Shown here: one piece after another, positions 63,989 through 64,000 of the stretch
Layout of the letters: each line of letters begins with the position of its first letter
Numbering within the stretch: position 1 is the first letter of the stretch
Translations under genes and position numbers: made by a program
Notes under the pieces: model-generated
What the model saw: the letters and a program-made list of their open reading frames with translations, nothing else
Told to the model about the DNA's origin: nothing
The model's database searches: none
Source: Burkholderia seminalis DSM 23518
GTDB lineage: Bacteria > Pseudomonadota > Gammaproteobacteria > Burkholderiales > Burkholderiaceae
Length of the DNA stretch: 64,000 nucleotides
Assembly (NCBI RefSeq): GCF_902832885.1
Contig: NZ_CADFDK010000001.1
Coordinates: forward strand, 682,001-746,000
Direction of reading: 5' to 3'

Positions 63989-64000
63989 AAATAGTTGACC

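Overview
GC-rich (roughly 65-70%) bacterial chromosomal DNA with dense operons, many ATGA start/stop overlaps and GC-rich third codon positions. The gene content is typical of a Burkholderia, most likely the Burkholderia cepacia complex: an AmrAB-OprA-type RND pump with a divergent TetR gene, a sulfate operon ending in cysB, NodI/NodJ-type ABC exporter genes, and a PrkA-DUF444-SpoVR stress operon. The assignment comes from gene content and remembered synteny, not from a search. It looks like core chromosome: no insertion sequence, prophage, CRISPR, rRNA or tRNA was recognised.

Layout, left to right. 1-4797 (-): chaperone-usher fimbrial operon (major subunit, usher, chaperone, adhesin cut by the left edge), fed by an AT-rich 0.85-kb intergenic region. 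5655-12268: RND efflux operon (-) with divergent TetR regulator (+) and a palindromic operator between them. 12269-12594: a structured non-coding stretch ending in an intrinsic terminator (candidate small RNA or leader). 12595-13869: M23 peptidase. 13898-16262 (-): amino-acid ABC transporter (binding protein and two permeases, no ATPase). 16443-23553: agmatine/polyamine cluster with a cytosolic agmatine deiminase (AguA), N-carbamoylputrescine amidohydrolase (AguB), an orphan PotF-like binding protein, two further agmatine-deiminase-family proteins with twin-arginine export signals, and a divergent LysR regulator. 23563-24934: KgtP-like MFS transporter. 25117-30161 (-): prkA-DUF444-spoVR operon. 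30708-32480: chemoreceptor. 32774-38555 (-): ribose operon rbsBACRK with a perfect LacI-family operator. 38806-39192: DUF805 protein. 39525-44589 (-): sbp-cysTWA-cysB sulfate operon. 44811-46597 (+): lexA with two consensus SOS boxes, a 111-aa unknown and a DUF2939 protein. 46681-47178: UspA. 47505-49265: ABC exporter pair. 49303-52004 (-): unknown gene, cysteine-motif permease, and tRNA 2-selenouridine synthase. 52074-55930: LysR gene divergent from an M20 peptidase/MFS pair. 56008-58303: Tas-like aldo/keto reductase, hotdog thioesterase and divergent HxlR regulator. 58443-63695: secreted phospholipase-D-type nuclease, GAF-GGDEF diguanylate cyclase, glyoxalase-fold protein, small envelope proteins and an RraB-type protein. 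63745-63988: hairpins and minus-strand terminators.

The strongest lead is the agmatine cluster at 16.4-22.6 kb, which pairs a cytosolic agmatine-to-putrescine pathway with two exported paralogues of its first enzyme and an orphan polyamine-binding protein. A second theme is a stem-loop directly after the first, abundantly needed gene of four operons (fimbrial subunit, GltI-like, RbsB, Sbp), which suggests a common way of setting unequal expression. Further leads are the double SOS box with its unknown co-transcribed gene, the duplicated GTTC-N7-GAAC operator between the hotdog and HxlR genes, and two structured non-coding intervals.
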